64,000 nucleotides of DNA from Promicromonospora sukumoe 327MFSha3.1 (GTDB lineage Bacteria; Actinomycetota; Actinomycetes; Actinomycetales; Cellulomonadaceae): the NCBI RefSeq assembly GCF_000385135.1, contig NZ_ARQM01000014.1, positions 62,001-126,000 of the forward strand, written 5' to 3'. The notes beneath the pieces were generated by a model, which was not told where the DNA came from, did no database searches, and saw only the letters and a list, made by a program, of their open reading frames with translations. Position numbers and translations under genes: made by a program. Shown here piece after piece: positions 42,101-48,963 of the stretch. Position 1 is the first letter of the stretch; the number at the start of each line of letters is the position of its first letter.

Positions 42101-43923
42101 CCGACCGGTTCATCTGGCAGCTCGCGGCGGGCGACGCCGAAGCGGCCGCGCAGGTCGGGTCGGCGCGTCCCGCCGGTACCGAGGACGGCGAGGCGCCGTA
42201 CCCGGCCCTCGTCACCGTCGGCCACGACGACGAGGACGCGCACCTCATGCTCGACCTCGAGAACCTCGCGTGCCTCGACATCCGTGGCACCGACGCGGCC
42301 GCCCAGGCCACGCTCGCGGCGCTCGCCGTCGAGCTGGCCACGAGCCTGTGGGCGGACGACCTGCAGGTCACCGTCGTGGGGACGCTCGGCGAGCTGCCCG
42401 GCGTGGTCGACACGGGCCGCGTTCGGCACGTCGCGGGCCTCGCGGAGATCCTGCGCGAGCTCGAGGCGCGCGCAGCCGACGTCGACCGTACGCTTGCGCA
42501 GGTCGGAGCCGCTTCCGTGGCAGAAGCGCGGGGTCGTGGGCTGGCGACCGATGCCTGGACGCCCGAGATCCTGCTGGTCGGCGAGCGGCTCGGCCTCACC
42601 GACCGTGCCCGGCTGGAGACCCTCGTCGAGCGGGTGCCCGGCGTCGGCATCGCCGCGGTGACGTCCAGCGCGGAGGTGGGGGACTGGGTGCTGGACCTGA
42701 CCGGCGACCTCACCAACGGCGACACCACCCGCGGCATCCTCATGCCAGCCTACATCGCGGTGCGTCCGCAGCAGCTCGACGCCGCGACCTACGCGCAGGC
42801 CCTGGCCCTCCTGGCCGAACCCGAGACCGCACCCGGCCCCGACTGGAGCCGTTCGATCGACCGCACCGAACCGACGCTCGAGGAGATACCTGTGGAAGCT
42901 GTCCGCGCTGGTGCCGCGGATTCCGACGTGACCGTCGGCGAGGCGGCAAGCCTCGCTCCGGCGCCGAACTACGCCGTGGGCACGGTGGGCGGCACGACGA
43001 CGCACGGCGCGCAGCCCGAGAGCTTCTCGCCGTGGGCGCGGGCCGCGGTCAGCGTGGCGACGCCGCCGCTGGGGACGCCCGTCGTCGGCGGGCCCGCTTC
43101 CGGGTCTGCCGAACCGGCACCGGCCGAGGAGCCCGCCGTCGTCGAGCCGCCGATCGTGCGCGTGCTGGGCGACGTGGAGCTCGCCGGGACCACGGGCGTG
43201 GAGCTGCCCTCCACGCACCAGCGGCAGGCCACGGAGCTGATCGCTTTCCTGGCGTTCAACCCGGGCTCGCGCGGTTCGGACATCTCCAAGGCGCTGTGGC
43301 CATCGCGTGAGCCGAACCTGGCGACGCGGCGCTCCGCGGTCTCGCGGGCCCGGCGCTGGCTGGGCACCGACGAGAACGGCTTCGAGTACCTGCCCCGCTA
43401 CTGGTCCGCCGACGACGGCGGCCAGGCGGACCTCGAGTCGGCCGGGTACCGCCTGCGCGGTGTGGCCACCGACTGGCACAAGTTCTGCGACCTGGTCGGC
43501 TCGGACCTCACGCAGACGCCGACGTCGGACCTGCTCGCCGCGCTCGACATGGTGCGGGGCAAGCCGTTCGAGGGTGTGCCGCTGCGCAAGTACGCGTGGG
43601 CCGAGCAGCTCATGCACACGATCTCGTCGGGCGTGGTGGACGTGTCCCACGAGGTCGCGCGCCGTGCGCTTCTGGCGGGCGACGTGGCGACGGCGCGGCA
43701 CGCGTCCCAGGTGGGACGGCTCGCCGACCCGGTGGACGAGCGGTCGTGGCGCAACGGGATCCGCGCGGAGATCGCCTCCGGGCGGCGTGACGCGGTCGGC
43801 CGGCTGGTGGACCGGCTGCGCGATCACCTGGAGCAGCTCGCCATGGACCCCGAGCCGGACACCGAGGAGCTGCTGGCCCAGGTGGACGAGCAGGACCGGC
43901 GCCGGGAGCGCGCCGGAGGCTGA
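39172..43923 (+). CDS. Membrane LysM-BTAD fusion regulator of the Tad locus
   Basis: A 1583-residue protein. Three N-terminal membrane helices (about 25-47, 75-105, 122-147) precede two extracytoplasmic LysM domains (about 195-245, starting TYTVQPGDSLWRIAEQTLG; and about 300-350, VVVESGDTLWGIAEEELG). A very long acidic Pro/Glu/Ala-rich disordered region (about 355-845) follows, then a fourth helix (about 866-884) and a cytoplasmic part ending in a winged-helix/BTAD-type module (about 1329-1570; IVRVLGDVELAGTTGVELPSTHQRQATELIAFLAF). LysM binds peptidoglycan; BTAD occurs in transcription activators such as SARP. By topology it could carry a wall signal inside. GGAGG is upstream; ATG overlaps the previous stop by one base. 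Confidence 0.85.
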   Translation: MSTSTAQGRAVTGEPGAPRRGTGARVVRGLGATLLLLALVVGIPVGLWLLGGPVWTGPVSLDRVVSLLSSPDVTGSVLIGLIKIIGWIAWLTFAIAVVIEVVAALRGRRSPHVRGLGAQQRAAAVLVGAVITMLVAAPSVSPAMAAPVPVELTETGTVATAPVSSEAASLGGASTDAATGAAERRAAADEAPAPTYTVQPGDSLWRIAEQTLGDGARFKQIADLNYGVPQADGSALDAGNWIEPGWVLRLPAEAADGGVVPTSTNGTDGDEPVGLGTSKGDDDPGETVDVTNSRSEAAEVVVESGDTLWGIAEEELGDGTKYPEVFEASRTTEQPGGARLTDPDLILPGWTVTVPGAESARGEDAKDEGAKDEGARGDGAAQTTPGGADESTSEGESADAGAEQDGGAAAEAEQPGDAEAGAESGAGQSDEAGGSDAATPEAEGDGAAADGGAAESGAAEAAGAARIGQRGPAKEPAPEPAAPSAEVTPEGAVEPEEVEEPGGAGNDVVEEQAPTDEQPAGEQPAREQPAGQAPAGDEPNRAGQNAAPRENTDREGAGRDGAGREDADKPDPADAATGTAGIGRPGGGSDAGSGSGSGDREPKPEQTAEGNLVPEPAPAPQEPTGPQYDEVTPEDLQNDPDLEQDQSAPRGSALEETVPGSGLIADELMPQERTEGQDDEKSADEKPAGEKPAGEKPKGEEPAAEETSSGSGTTWGSDPASDDAVTGNGLEGVIEEPAQLVPETEVEPTSVGGAGAAGGAVGAGVDDVRPEEIAGDEPVVEQTAPEVAVESSPPVAASAEAPSPPEAGSGAGAAERATAESGSEAMASGPTATATVAAGGGSLLDSATDVVSDLADDIEESVGVRTAAGVGGLLAAGLLALVAVKRRRARKGREPGETVVVPGPETPAGVLERDLHAVEDPFGRDQVDRALRSLAVWHRERGLPLPGVRIARLKSNEFVELYLDRASELPEPWASTTDRFIWQLAAGDAEAAAQVGSARPAGTEDGEAPYPALVTVGHDDEDAHLMLDLENLACLDIRGTDAAAQATLAALAVELATSLWADDLQVTVVGTLGELPGVVDTGRVRHVAGLAEILRELEARAADVDRTLAQVGAASVAEARGRGLATDAWTPEILLVGERLGLTDRARLETLVERVPGVGIAAVTSSAEVGDWVLDLTGDLTNGDTTRGILMPAYIAVRPQQLDAATYAQALALLAEPETAPGPDWSRSIDRTEPTLEEIPVEAVRAGAADSDVTVGEAASLAPAPNYAVGTVGGTTTHGAQPESFSPWARAAVSVATPPLGTPVVGGPASGSAEPAPAEEPAVVEPPIVRVLGDVELAGTTGVELPSTHQRQATELIAFLAFNPGSRGSDISKALWPSREPNLATRRSAVSRARRWLGTDENGFEYLPRYWSADDGGQADLESAGYRLRGVATDWHKFCDLVGSDLTQTPTSDLLAALDMVRGKPFEGVPLRKYAWAEQLMHTISSGVVDVSHEVARRALLAGDVATARHASQVGRLADPVDERSWRNGIRAEIASGRRDAVGRLVDRLRDHLEQLAMDPEPDTEELLAQVDEQDRRRERAGG

Positions 43924-43938
43924 GGCTGTCGGGGGCAC

Positions 43939-43972
43939 GTGGCTGCGGACGGTTTCTACTGTCCGCAGCCAC
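43939..43972. terminator. Bidirectional terminator ending the Tad operon
   Basis: A perfect 12-bp stem (43939-43950 with 43961-43972), 10-base loop, between convergent genes. Confidence 0.85.
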
Positions 43973-43978
43973 ATGCGC

Positions 43979-44185
43979 TCAGTCGAACCCACCCGGTCCC
44001 GGGATGGGCGCCAGGTCGATCGCGAGGCTCTTGGCGTCCTCGCCGGTGAGCTGTGCCAGCAGGGTGCGGATGGCGGCCTCCGCGTCGTCCAGGAGCACCG
44101 CGTGCACGACGGCGCCCGGGACGCCGACCGCGCGCAGGGTCCAGCGGCGCTCGCCGCGATATGCGACCACCGTGTAGCTGTTCAC
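43979..44185 (-). CDS. Small HicB-like protein
   Basis: 68 residues: YTVVAYRGERRWTLRAVGVPGAVVHAVLLDDAEAAIRTLLAQLTG is the short beta-beta-beta-alpha pattern of HicB-type antitoxin folds. No HicA toxin gene is next to it, so it may be an orphan. It starts with GTG, overlapping the TGA of a 17-codon upstream ORF (GTGA), so translation may be coupled to that leader. Fairly weak call. Confidence 0.55.
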   Translation of the reverse strand: MNSYTVVAYRGERRWTLRAVGVPGAVVHAVLLDDAEAAIRTLLAQLTGEDAKSLAIDLAPIPGPGGFD

Positions 44186-44235
44186 GCCGGTCTCGCCGGA
44201 CGCCGCGCCGCCGGGCGCTTCTGCTGAGGTGTCAT
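44182..44235 (-). CDS. 17-codon leader ORF upstream of the HicB-like gene
   Basis: ATG 44235 opens MTPQQKRPAARRPARPA, ending in a TGA that overlaps the HicB-like GTG. The ATG lies in a conserved stretch (CTCTACAGGCTTG then GGTCATGAC) that also precedes the mini-ORF at 46471-46512. Possibly a regulatory leader peptide, or simply the true 5' end with an accidental frame. No clear ribosome site. Confidence 0.35.
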   Translation of the reverse strand: MTPQQKRPAARRPARPA

Positions 44236-44369
44236 GACCACAAGCCTGTAGAGGAACATGATAATCCGCTACTTGAGCACCATCTCAACTACGTTATGAC
44301 GCCGTTGCGGGTCGAAAAATCGCCTATCGCACTGTATTTCGGTGCTGACTGCGGAGTTTGTCCTCAAAG

Positions 44370-44378
44370 TTATCCACA
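44370..44378 (+). promoter_or_regulatory. DnaA-box-like sequence
   Basis: TTATCCACA, the exact 9-mer recognised by DnaA, in the non-coding stretch ahead of the lipoprotein gene. A lone copy far from the origin is most likely a titration site or chance. Confidence 0.35.
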
Positions 44379-44425
44379 GGGCCCACTTTCCGGATCGTGA
44401 GCGCCCGGCTAGCGTCTTTCTCGGC

Positions 44426-44443
44426 CGTTGCGGATACGCAACG
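44426..44443. promoter_or_regulatory. 18-bp palindrome, copy 1
   Basis: CGTTGCGGATACGCAACG (arms CGTTGCG/CGCAACG), 28 bases ahead of the lipoprotein ATG. Near-identical copies occur at 46553 and 50034, all intergenic. Likely a protein-binding operator of unknown regulator. Confidence 0.65.
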
Positions 44444-44471
44444 GCGTGGTCCAAGGGGGCGGGGTGCGGGG

Positions 44472-45065
44472 ATGAGCGGCAGGATCATGCGCGCGATCGG
44501 ACTGGTCGTGACGGCCGGCCTGGCGCTGTCGGCGTGCACGGGGTCGCCGGAGGATCCCGAGGCATCGGCGTCCTCGGTTGACGACCCGACCCCCGTGGTG
44601 TCCGCGAGCCCCTCTCCGACGGAGCCGGCCAAGCCGGAGCGGCCGGAGGCGATGAACCGCAAGGACGCGGAGGGGGCTGCTGCGGCGGCTGAGTACTTCA
44701 TCGAGCTCTACCCGTATGTGATGGCTACGGGGGATGTCGAGGAATTCGAGGCGATGTCGCATAGGGCGTGCGGGTTTTGCGCGGACGCGTTGGAGCAGGC
44801 GGCGAGGATCCAAGACTCCGCTTGGGTGTACACGGGTGGCGAGTCATCGCTCTCCGTGAGCCAGACCTATTTGCGTGACGGGGTTACTGGAATCCTCCCC
44901 ATTGATGTCGAGATCTCACAGCAGTCCTCCCGAATCGTGGATCGCGGCGGTGAGGAGATCTACTCGGTGGACTCCAAGGCTTTCGATCGTCGGGTTGAGA
45001 TGGGCCGCAAGGGTGGCGAGTGGGTGGTTGTCACGATTGCACCTGTCCCCAAGGCGGATCAGTGA
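44472..45065 (+). CDS. Lipoprotein, DUF6318-like
   Basis: 197 residues. N-terminal lipobox: membrane helix IMRAIGLVVTAGLALSACTG, with the acceptor Cys in LSAC. A Ser/Pro-rich linker (about 25-60) precedes a globular domain (MNRKDAEGAAAAAEYFIELYPYVMATGDVEEFEAMSHRACGFCADALEQA) of the DUF6318 type, with a C-x2-C pair. Exported to the outer face of the membrane; function unknown. It starts at ATG 44472 and its TGA overlaps the start of the next gene. Third codon positions are noticeably less G/C-rich than in neighbours, suggesting acquisition. Confidence 0.75.
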   Translation: MSGRIMRAIGLVVTAGLALSACTGSPEDPEASASSVDDPTPVVSASPSPTEPAKPERPEAMNRKDAEGAAAAAEYFIELYPYVMATGDVEEFEAMSHRACGFCADALEQAARIQDSAWVYTGGESSLSVSQTYLRDGVTGILPIDVEISQQSSRIVDRGGEEIYSVDSKAFDRRVEMGRKGGEWVVVTIAPVPKADQ

Positions 45066-45934
45066 TTCGGGCGACAGCCGTTGTGCTTGCAGTTGCACTG
45101 ACGGCTCCGCCAAGCGGTCTCGGCGACATCGAGGGGCAAAGTAGCCAGGACACTGTTCGAGTAATAGCTGAACTGCCATCGAATCCGGCGCGCTCTGCTC
45201 CCAATGCGGGCCTACGCTCGTCTGAGCGACCAAGGATGCTGCCCGTGCGCCAATGGCGGGTTACTCCCGCCATGTGCTTCCTTCGCGATCTCGGCGGTGC
45301 GACCGTCCTTGCCGAGTCCTGCGACGAAGGTCATCAGCTTGCCTACGAAGGCATCGAGTGCGAGGACGACGAGCAGGCCGTCGGCGCCCTCTTCGAGCAG
45401 CGCAGGCAATCAGGTGGCTGGTCGAGCGCGGAACTCGTGGAGGACGAGTCCTGCCTGGCCGAACAACGCCGTCAGATTGATCTTCCTGCCGCTGCTGCTC
45501 GAGCGTTCCAGGAGATGCAGATCGCTCCGTCGGAAGTGATCGTGCAGCCGCCCGACGGCTGGACGCTCGTCAACGTCGACACCATCGCCTTTACCGATCG
45601 GGAACCACGAACAGTCAGCACCGAACTGTTCGGCATCCCGGTAGAGATCCGGGCAGTGCCGACCAGCTATTCCTGGGACTTCGGCGACGGGACATCGCCG
45701 CTCAGCACAAGCGAACCGGGTGCGCCGTATCCCGAGCACACGATCGCGCACGCATATGCGAAGCCGGGCACGGCGACCATCTCGCTCACCACCACCTGGG
45801 GCGGCCAGTTCCGGCTGGCCGGGGAGCCCACCTGGCGTGACGTGCCGGGTGAGGCGACCACGGCGTCGGCGTCGGGCAGGCTGGAGATCCTGGAGGCACG
45901 AGCCCGCCTGGTGGAGGATTTGTACGGCGAGTGA
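45062..45934 (+). CDS. Exported PKD-domain protein
   Basis: 290 residues. A signal peptide (IRATAVVLAVALTAPPSG) leads to a hydrophilic region with several Cys, then a PKD-like beta domain near residue 200 (SYSWDFGDGTSPLSTSEPG, then HAYAKPGTATISLTT). PKD domains serve extracellular binding. GTG start overlapping the lipoprotein stop (GTGA), so the two are translationally coupled. It may partner with the lipoprotein. Function unknown. Confidence 0.7.
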   Translation: MIRATAVVLAVALTAPPSGLGDIEGQSSQDTVRVIAELPSNPARSAPNAGLRSSERPRMLPVRQWRVTPAMCFLRDLGGATVLAESCDEGHQLAYEGIECEDDEQAVGALFEQRRQSGGWSSAELVEDESCLAEQRRQIDLPAAAARAFQEMQIAPSEVIVQPPDGWTLVNVDTIAFTDREPRTVSTELFGIPVEIRAVPTSYSWDFGDGTSPLSTSEPGAPYPEHTIAHAYAKPGTATISLTTTWGGQFRLAGEPTWRDVPGEATTASASGRLEILEARARLVEDLYGE

Positions 45935-45949
45935 ACCGGTGAGTGGGGC

Positions 45950-46474
45950 TCAAGTGGTCGCGTGTTTGGCGGCCGTGGCTTCGAAGCAGCTGTCGATGTG
46001 CGCGGTGAGCTCGAGCGGAAGCGGGAGCTCCGCCGCTTCCTCGGGGGACAAGTCGTCATAGAGGGCGACGGCAACGGGTCCCGCCATGTGGTCGGCCGGT
46101 GCGTCGGTGCAGAGCAGGATCCCGACACTAGGGCTGTGGGTATCCGGTAGGCGAAGGAGATCGTCCACCAGCGCGACCGTGTACCGGGTGCGACCGATCA
46201 GTGCGGGATTGAAGCGCCCGACGTGTACCTGGACCGCGATGTAGCGCAGCTGGGTCACGTGGAAGAGGAGCAGGTCGACCGTGTAGTCGCGCTCGTCCTC
46301 CATCAGGCCCATGTGCCGGTCGGCCACGCAGATGTTGCGTGCCGGCACGGCGAGCTCTTCCTCGAGATGGTCCACGACGATGCCGGTGAAGGTGCGGCGG
46401 AGGGACTCGGTGATCTCGTCGATGACGTCCTCGAACCCTTCGGGCCCGGAGGCGGTGCGCCGGAACATGTTCAT
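45950..46474 (-). CDS. Degenerate YhcG/PDDEXK-type protein (probably catalytically inactive)
   Basis: 174 residues. The stretch GLMEDERDYTVDLLLFH to GRFNPALIGRTRYTVALVDDLLRLPDTHSPSVGILLC matches the C-terminal nuclease module of YhcG (DUF1016), but the catalytic strand reads YIAVQVHVGRF: E-x-K is Q82-V-H84, while D67 remains, so metal-dependent cleavage is unlikely. The helical N-terminal YhcG domain is absent. It starts at ATG 46474, overlapping the stop of a 13-codon upstream ORF (ATGA). A TTG at 46519 gives a longer product with a non-conserved leader. Role unknown; maybe a regulatory or defence remnant. Confidence 0.65.
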   Translation of the reverse strand: MNMFRRTASGPEGFEDVIDEITESLRRTFTGIVVDHLEEELAVPARNICVADRHMGLMEDERDYTVDLLLFHVTQLRYIAVQVHVGRFNPALIGRTRYTVALVDDLLRLPDTHSPSVGILLCTDAPADHMAGPVAVALYDDLSPEEAAELPLPLELTAHIDSCFEATAAKHATT

Positions 46475-46512
46475 CGTTCGCCGGTCCGCTGGGTGTGCGT
46501 CAGATAGGTCAT
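46471..46512 (-). CDS. 13-codon leader ORF upstream of the YhcG-like gene
   Basis: ATG 46512 opens MTYLTHTQRTGER; its TGA overlaps the YhcG-like ATG. The ATG and the bases ahead of it are conserved with the leader at 44235. Tentative. Confidence 0.35.
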   Translation of the reverse strand: MTYLTHTQRTGER

Positions 46513-46552
46513 GACCCAAGCCTGTAGAGGGATTTCAACATCCGCCACCCGA

Positions 46553-46568
46553 GTTGCGTATACGCAAC
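46553..46568. promoter_or_regulatory. 18-bp palindrome, copy 2 (perfect 16-bp core)
   Basis: GTTGCGTATACGCAAC is a perfect 16-bp palindrome (with CG following). It lies between two divergently transcribed genes, 41 bases ahead of the minus-strand leader ORF. Confidence 0.65.
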
Positions 46569-46749
46569 GAATCGCGAGGAGCGGCCATGGAGGCCCGACA
46601 GGGCATGGCGTCCACATGGTTAAGCCTTGCCCTGTGTTGGCGAGATGTTGTGAATTATCACGGAGGCGCCTTGCCGGGAAGACGGATGTAGCGCACCCTT
46701 GGCTACGGCCGTGTTCACTGAGTTCTGCCCGAAGTTGAGGGAGTCGCCG
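46569..46749. other. Non-coding gap with small inverted repeats
   Basis: Contains GTGA-ATTA-TCAC (46650-46661) and arms CAGGGCA/TGCCCTG (46599-46634), both of unknown meaning, and probably the promoter of the plus-strand gene that follows. Confidence 0.35.
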
Positions 46750-47418
46750 ATGGTCTCGTCCGCCATCACGCCCAAGCGCACCATCGCCGTCCTCATCGGG
46801 GTCGCAGTCATAGCGGTGGCCGCGTTCGCGGTCGTGCGGTCGGGAGTGTTCGAGCCCGAGACGGTTCAGGGCGCGATCCCTGGTCCGGGCTCATCGTCCC
46901 CCTCGGCGTCGGTATCCACGAGCCCGTCGGCCACTGCCCCGTCGGCGGAGCCGTCCCCCTCGCCGACGACGCCGGAGCAGATCAAGGCCCAGAACATCGC
47001 CGACGCGAAGGCGCGTCTGGAGAAGTACTACGAGACGACGGCCCAGGTTGCGAACAACGGCTACAAGGACTGGGACACGCAGTTGAGGCCTTTCTGGGGG
47101 CATCCGGCGCTGAGGTCCTCGCTCAGGGCTGCCTATACGGAGTCTGCCTCCTCTGGCGACTACACGACCGGCGCAGCCTCGGTTGAGTCAATGAACGTAA
47201 CGCAGTACAAGGACTCGGACGTCGGCAACGAAGAGGTGCATCTCAAGGCGTGCGTTGACTTTGGTGACGTCCAGAACTTCTCGCGAGCCGGTGACGAGAT
47301 TCCTCGTGCTGCCGGCGCTCCTACCAGATACCAGTTTGATTATGTGATGCGCCACCAAGGGTTGAAGAGTTATTGGACAGTTAACCAGCAGACGCCACAC
47401 CCGGAGCAGGCATGCTGA
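46750..47418 (+). CDS. Single-pass membrane protein with Ser/Pro linker
   Basis: 222 residues: short cytoplasmic N-terminus, one helix (IAVLIGVAVIAVAAFAVV), Ser/Pro-rich linker (about 45-85), and an alpha/beta domain of NTF2-like size (EQIKAQNIADAKARLEKYYETTAQVANNGYKDWD, then VHLKACVDFGDVQNF). Same plan as the lipoprotein at 44472 (anchor, Ser/Pro linker, single domain) although sequence similarity is not obvious. ATG 46750 has GAGGGAG upstream. The TGA overlaps the next ATG. Codon choice is relatively A/T-rich. Function unknown. Confidence 0.7.
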   Translation: MVSSAITPKRTIAVLIGVAVIAVAAFAVVRSGVFEPETVQGAIPGPGSSSPSASVSTSPSATAPSAEPSPSPTTPEQIKAQNIADAKARLEKYYETTAQVANNGYKDWDTQLRPFWGHPALRSSLRAAYTESASSGDYTTGAASVESMNVTQYKDSDVGNEEVHLKACVDFGDVQNFSRAGDEIPRAAGAPTRYQFDYVMRHQGLKSYWTVNQQTPHPEQAC

Positions 47419-48413
47419 CCTTGCGGCTGAATCGGTGGGTCGGAAGAGCCCTGGTTGCGTCAATCGCGATGCTGGCCGCCGTGCTCGTTGGTGTGGCGCC
47501 AGCACCGATTGCAACGGCAGACGAATGCACCCCTACGACACTTCCCGACGGGGTAGTTATTCCGTGTGAAGGCGGCGGTGGTGGTGATGACGGTGGTGGC
47601 GACGATGGAGGAGACACTGGTGGCGGCGGCGGTCCACGAGTCTGCCGCGACCTGGGCGAAGTAGTCCCGTGTAGCAACGAGTACGGTGCATGGGACGGCG
47701 ATTGCTATGTGCGGAATGCAAGCCCGCAGCCTCCTGCTGGGGACCCGGCATGGGAGGGCCACGAGCCTGGCGACGGAACTGTGCTTGAGTGCACCCCGCC
47801 TGCTTGTGCAGAGGCGGGCGGCAACCTTGAGAACTGCGAAGGTCACTCCTATTACTGGTCCGCCAGCCCCGCGGCTCCTGCTGGCCCCTCCGCCGAGGAA
47901 CTCGCCCAACGAGCAGTAGCTGCGATGAACCTCAGCATGGGCCAGATCGGTTCCACCCCGCCGGCATCGACGGCGAACCAGAACCCCGTGGGCACCATCG
48001 GCCTGCCGATCTGGCTGTGGATCGCAAACCCGACGCGGAACACGACCGGGCCGATCGAAGTCACTCGCACCTCGCCCGATGGCGGCCTGAGCGTCACGGC
48101 CACCGGCACGCTCGACCGGGTTGAGTGGACCCTGACCGCGGCGAACGGCACCACGGTTGGCGCCATCTCGTGCGACGGAGCCAACGCACCGGGCACACCC
48201 TACGACGGTCGAAACAGCGACGAGCCGTCGCCCACCTGTGGTTTCGGGGCCGACCTCAACGGCAGCCCGGGAAACCTGACCCTCACGGGCACGGCCTACT
48301 GGGTCGTGGAGTGGCAGAGCAGCGGCGGACAGACGGGTGAGATCCCCTTCACCTCGCGGCCGAACAGCTCGCAGATCCGGATCGGCGAGCTCCAGGCGTT
48401 GCTGCGGGACTGA
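47412..48413 (+). CDS. Secreted protein with Gly/Asp-rich low-complexity segment
   Basis: 333 residues. Signal peptide (VGRALVASIAMLAAVLVGVAPAPIATA), a short Cys-containing stretch, a Gly/Asp low-complexity linker (about residues 50-75), then a Cys-rich segment and a C-terminal domain whose stretch GLPIWLWIANP is found in a family of secreted actinobacterial proteins of unknown function. Its start overlaps the previous stop. A strong terminator follows. With the gene before it, it forms a membrane-anchored plus secreted pair mirroring the 44472/45062 pair. Confidence 0.72.
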   Translation: MLTLRLNRWVGRALVASIAMLAAVLVGVAPAPIATADECTPTTLPDGVVIPCEGGGGGDDGGGDDGGDTGGGGGPRVCRDLGEVVPCSNEYGAWDGDCYVRNASPQPPAGDPAWEGHEPGDGTVLECTPPACAEAGGNLENCEGHSYYWSASPAAPAGPSAEELAQRAVAAMNLSMGQIGSTPPASTANQNPVGTIGLPIWLWIANPTRNTTGPIEVTRTSPDGGLSVTATGTLDRVEWTLTAANGTTVGAISCDGANAPGTPYDGRNSDEPSPTCGFGADLNGSPGNLTLTGTAYWVVEWQSSGGQTGEIPFTSRPNSSQIRIGELQALLRD

Positions 48414-48433
48414 GCCGGCACCGGCGCACCAAC

Positions 48434-48483
48434 AGACGACCGAGGGGCGGACCCAGAAGTGGGTGCGCCCCTCGGTCGTCTCC
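48434..48483 (+). terminator. Intrinsic terminator
   Basis: A perfect 16-bp stem (48434-48449 with 48466-48481), 16-base loop, ending in TCTCCC. Confidence 0.85.
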
Positions 48484-48496
48484 CGGCGGCGGCTTG

Positions 48497-48516
48497 ACCT
48501 ATAGCGCGCTATAGGT
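48497..48516. promoter_or_regulatory. MerR-type operator/promoter
   Basis: ACCTATAGCGCGCTATAGGT is a perfect 20-bp palindrome overlapping a TTGACC -35. MerR regulators bind such a palindrome in the promoter spacer; it lies 7 bases ahead of the merR-type gene, indicating autoregulation. Confidence 0.75.
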
Positions 48517-48522
48517 TGTGTC

Positions 48523-48963
48523 ATGGATCGTGTGCCGCCCTCCCTGACCCCGCAGCTCGACGTCGACGTCCCCGATGAGGGGCTGTCGATCGGTGACGCC
48601 GCAGCCACTGTCGGGCTGAGCGTGCAGACCCTGCGCTACTACGAGCGCGAGGGGCTGCTGCTCGACCCGGCTCCGCGCCGGAGCAACGGTCACCGGCGCT
48701 TTCATCGCAACGACCTCGACTGGCTGGCCGGTCTGGTGATGCTGCGCGAGACCGGGATGCCGATCGCCCAGGTTCGTGACGTGGCAGCCTTGAGCCGGAC
48801 TCCGGGAACGGAGCGGGAGCGCCTTGCGGCGTTCGAGGAGCATCGGGAAACCGTCGTCGCGCAGCTGAAGCGGACGCGGGAGCACCTCGCGGCACTGGAC
48901 ACGAAGATCGCCGCGTATCGCGCATACGTGGCCCGTGAGGAAGAGACGATCCATGACGAATGA
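48523..48963 (+). CDS. MerR-family transcriptional regulator
   Basis: 146 residues: winged helix-turn-helix LSIGDAAATVGLSVQTLRYYEREGLL at about 21-46, then the second helix pair RRFHRNDLDWLAGLVML and a C-terminal coiled-coil (about 95-140). No Cys or metal-binding pattern is seen, so it is probably of the ligand- or stress-sensing kind that controls an adjoining aldo/keto reductase. It overlaps the next gene by 11 bases. It likely binds the palindrome before it. Confidence 0.92.
   Translation: MDRVPPSLTPQLDVDVPDEGLSIGDAAATVGLSVQTLRYYEREGLLLDPAPRRSNGHRRFHRNDLDWLAGLVMLRETGMPIAQVRDVAALSRTPGTERERLAAFEEHRETVVAQLKRTREHLAALDTKIAAYRAYVAREEETIHDE

Noticed and set aside
39846-42743. A 965-codon minus-strand frame opposite the LysM-BTAD gene
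   Set aside because: Ser/Pro/Arg-rich composition typical of an antisense shadow; no start signal and the sense gene has clear domains.
41596-43992. A 798-codon minus-strand frame opposite the LysM-BTAD C-terminal half
   Set aside because: Arg/His-rich shadow composition and overlap with a gene with clear motifs.
43979-44185. A HicAB toxin-antitoxin pair
   Set aside because: No HicA-like gene is adjacent; only an orphan HicB-like fold is suggested.
44370-44378. A replication origin based on DnaA-box matches
   Set aside because: Single TTATCCACA copies at 44370 and 54705 without clustering; the true origin should lie left of the window near rsmG.
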